Shown here: piece by piece, positions 62,984 to 64,000 of the stretch
Layout of the letters: each line of letters starts with the position of its first letter
How positions within the stretch are numbered: position 1 is the stretch's first letter
From: Heyndrickxia sporothermodurans
Lineage (GTDB): Bacteria; Bacillota; Bacilli; Bacillales; Bacillaceae_C
Length of the DNA stretch: 64,000 bases
Assembly (NCBI GenBank): GCA_016756695.1
Contig: CP066701.1
Coordinates: 1,764,001 to 1,828,000 of the forward strand
Direction of reading: 5' to 3'
The notes under the pieces: model-generated
Databases searched by the model: none
What the model saw: only the letters and a program-made list of their open reading frames with translations
What the model was told of the DNA's origin: nothing
Position numbers and translations under genes: made by a program

Positions 62984-64000
62984 ATGAAATATATTATTTC
63001 GATTATCGGTTTACTTATTGTAATAGGACTAGCTTTGCTAGTAAGTAATAACCGTAAAAAGGTTAATTATAAACCGATTATTTTAATGATTGTTATTCAG
63101 ATTGTACTAGCTGCATTATTGTTGAATACAAAGTTTGGATTGGTATTAATTAAAGCTATTGCAGAAATTTTTACAAAACTGCTTGAATATGCTGGTGAAG
63201 GAATCTCCTTTGTATTTGGAGGAATTGCTAATAAAGGGGAAGCCCCTTTCTTTTTAAATGTTCTTCTTCCAATTGTATTTATTTCAGTGTTGATAGGAAT
63301 ATTCCAATATTTACGGATTCTTCCATTGATAATGAAAGGGATCGGTTTGTTACTTAGTAAAATTAACGGGATGGGGAAGCTGGAATCATATAATGCCGTT
63401 GCCTCTGCAATGGTCGGGCAATCGGAAGTATTTATAACGGTGAAAAAACAATTGAATCATCTTCCTCCACATCGTCTATATACGTTATGCGCATCTGCCA
63501 TGTCAACTGTTTCGATGTCTATTGTTGGCGCGTATATGACTATGATTGAACCAAAATATGTGGTAACGGCGCTCGTCATCAATTTATTTGGTGGATTTAT
63601 CATCTCTTCAATTATTAATCCATATAAGGTTGACAGCGATGAAGATATTTTAGAAATTCAAGAGGAAAAGCAAAGCTTCTTTGAAATGCTAGGTGAATAT
63701 ATTCTCGATGGCTTTAAAGTAGCGATCATTGTTGGAGCCATGTTAATTGGATTTGTAGCGTTAATTGCAGCTATCAATAATGTGTTTGATTTGATATTCG
63801 GTATTTCATTCCAACAAATCCTTGGCTATATTTTCTCCCCTGTTGCCTTTATTATGGGAATTCCTTGGGCAGATGCAGTGAAAGCCGGCGGAATTATGGC
63901 AACAAAGCTTGTAACAAATGAGTTTGTGGCGATGATTGATCTGACCAAAATTCAATCAAGCTTTAGCTCGCGGACAATTGGTATCATCTCTGTGTTCCTC
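62984..64000 (+). CDS. nupC: Concentrative nucleoside transporter NupC-like, 3' truncated by window
   Basis: 339 codons, running off the window end. ATG at 62984 with GGAGGAAA 6 bp upstream. CNT-family pattern: early helices, [60 protein letters not shown] (substrate-binding hairpin), [35 protein letters not shown]. It imports nucleosides with protons or sodium. Several paralogues (NupC, NupG, YutK) exist in bacilli, so the exact name is uncertain. Confidence 0.88.
   Translation, partial: MKYIISIIGLLIVIGLALLVSNNRKKVNYKPIILMIVIQIVLAALLLNTKFGLVLIKAIAEIFTKLLEYAGEGISFVFGGIANKGEAPFFLNVLLPIVFISVLIGIFQYLRILPLIMKGIGLLLSKINGMGKLESYNAVASAMVGQSEVFITVKKQLNHLPPHRLYTLCASAMSTVSMSIVGAYMTMIEPKYVVTALVINLFGGFIISSIINPYKVDSDEDILEIQEEKQSFFEMLGEYILDGFKVAIIVGAMLIGFVALIAAINNVFDLIFGISFQQILGYIFSPVAFIMGIPWADAVKAGGIMATKLVTNEFVAMIDLTKIQSSFSSRTIGIISVFL

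Overview
The window is low-GC Firmicute chromosome, almost certainly Bacillaceae. Signs of this are strong GGAGG-type ribosome binding sites, frequent TTG/GTG starts, a yvfRSTU-like ABC/two-component operon, a KimA-type potassium transporter behind a c-di-AMP riboswitch, T-box leaders before glyQS and proS, a lysine riboswitch before a lysP-like permease, and a cidR/cidAB (ywbI/ywbHG-like) cluster. Genus cannot be fixed from sequence alone. Most genes are ordinary housekeeping, transport and regulatory genes.

Layout. 1-3.2 kb: a methyl-accepting chemotaxis gene split by a decayed IS66 element. 3.2-8.3 kb: thioesterase, P-loop kinase-like protein, LacI regulator with a perfect palindromic operator, a tiny membrane protein, a frameshifted AlkD-like gene, a phased 21-bp repeat, and a polar amino acid permease plus binding protein without an ATPase. 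8.4-12.9 kb: cupin/XRE regulator and potABCD polyamine importer. 12.9-16.5 kb: WYL regulator, an unrecognised HExxH protein, a zinc-ribbon/GyrI-like protein and a 52-bp tandem array. 16.5-23.3 kb: yvfUTSR, an MFS transporter, a CDF cation exporter and a broken bdbD. 27.4-40.3 kb: YceI protein, glyQS, DUF3231 protein, lysP, kimA, tatA, an AI-2E family protein, a 3D-domain cell-wall protein and glnQHM. 46.2-57.6 kb: glnP, a second AI-2E family protein, proS, a second 52-bp array, yodB-like regulator, an IS110-family element, DinB, cidBA/cidR, a YkvA-like protein and dedA. 61.5-64 kb: a GC-rich dispersed repeat, DinB, a small protein and the start of a nupC-like gene.

The outstanding feature is insertion-sequence activity. 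Three copies of an almost identical 3.98-kb unit (23282-27263 minus, 40291-44273 plus, 57571-61547 plus) each consist of an IS1182-like element containing a complete IS66-type element. The IS66 sits at the same internal site with the same 8-bp duplication (GTTGACCA) in all three. Each unit is bounded by its own 4-bp target duplication (AAAA, ACGT, AAAT). So IS66 landed once in the IS1182-like element, and the nested composite then moved as one. The insertions split bdbD and glnM, both of which can be rebuilt in frame, and replace the last residues of a DedA protein. A further two-gene IS6-like element (44369-46213) sits exactly at the glnM stop codon, and an IS110/IS1111-like element separates yodB from its promoter. 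Both of these carry intricate non-coding inverted-repeat structures that may be functional RNAs.

Three intergenic arrays have periods of 52, 52 and 104 bp (the last made of 21-bp subunits), with another 20-21-bp array beside one of them. All are close to whole numbers of helical turns. Several frameshifts fall in different places in otherwise identical repeat copies, so sequencing or assembly error has to be weighed against true decay.
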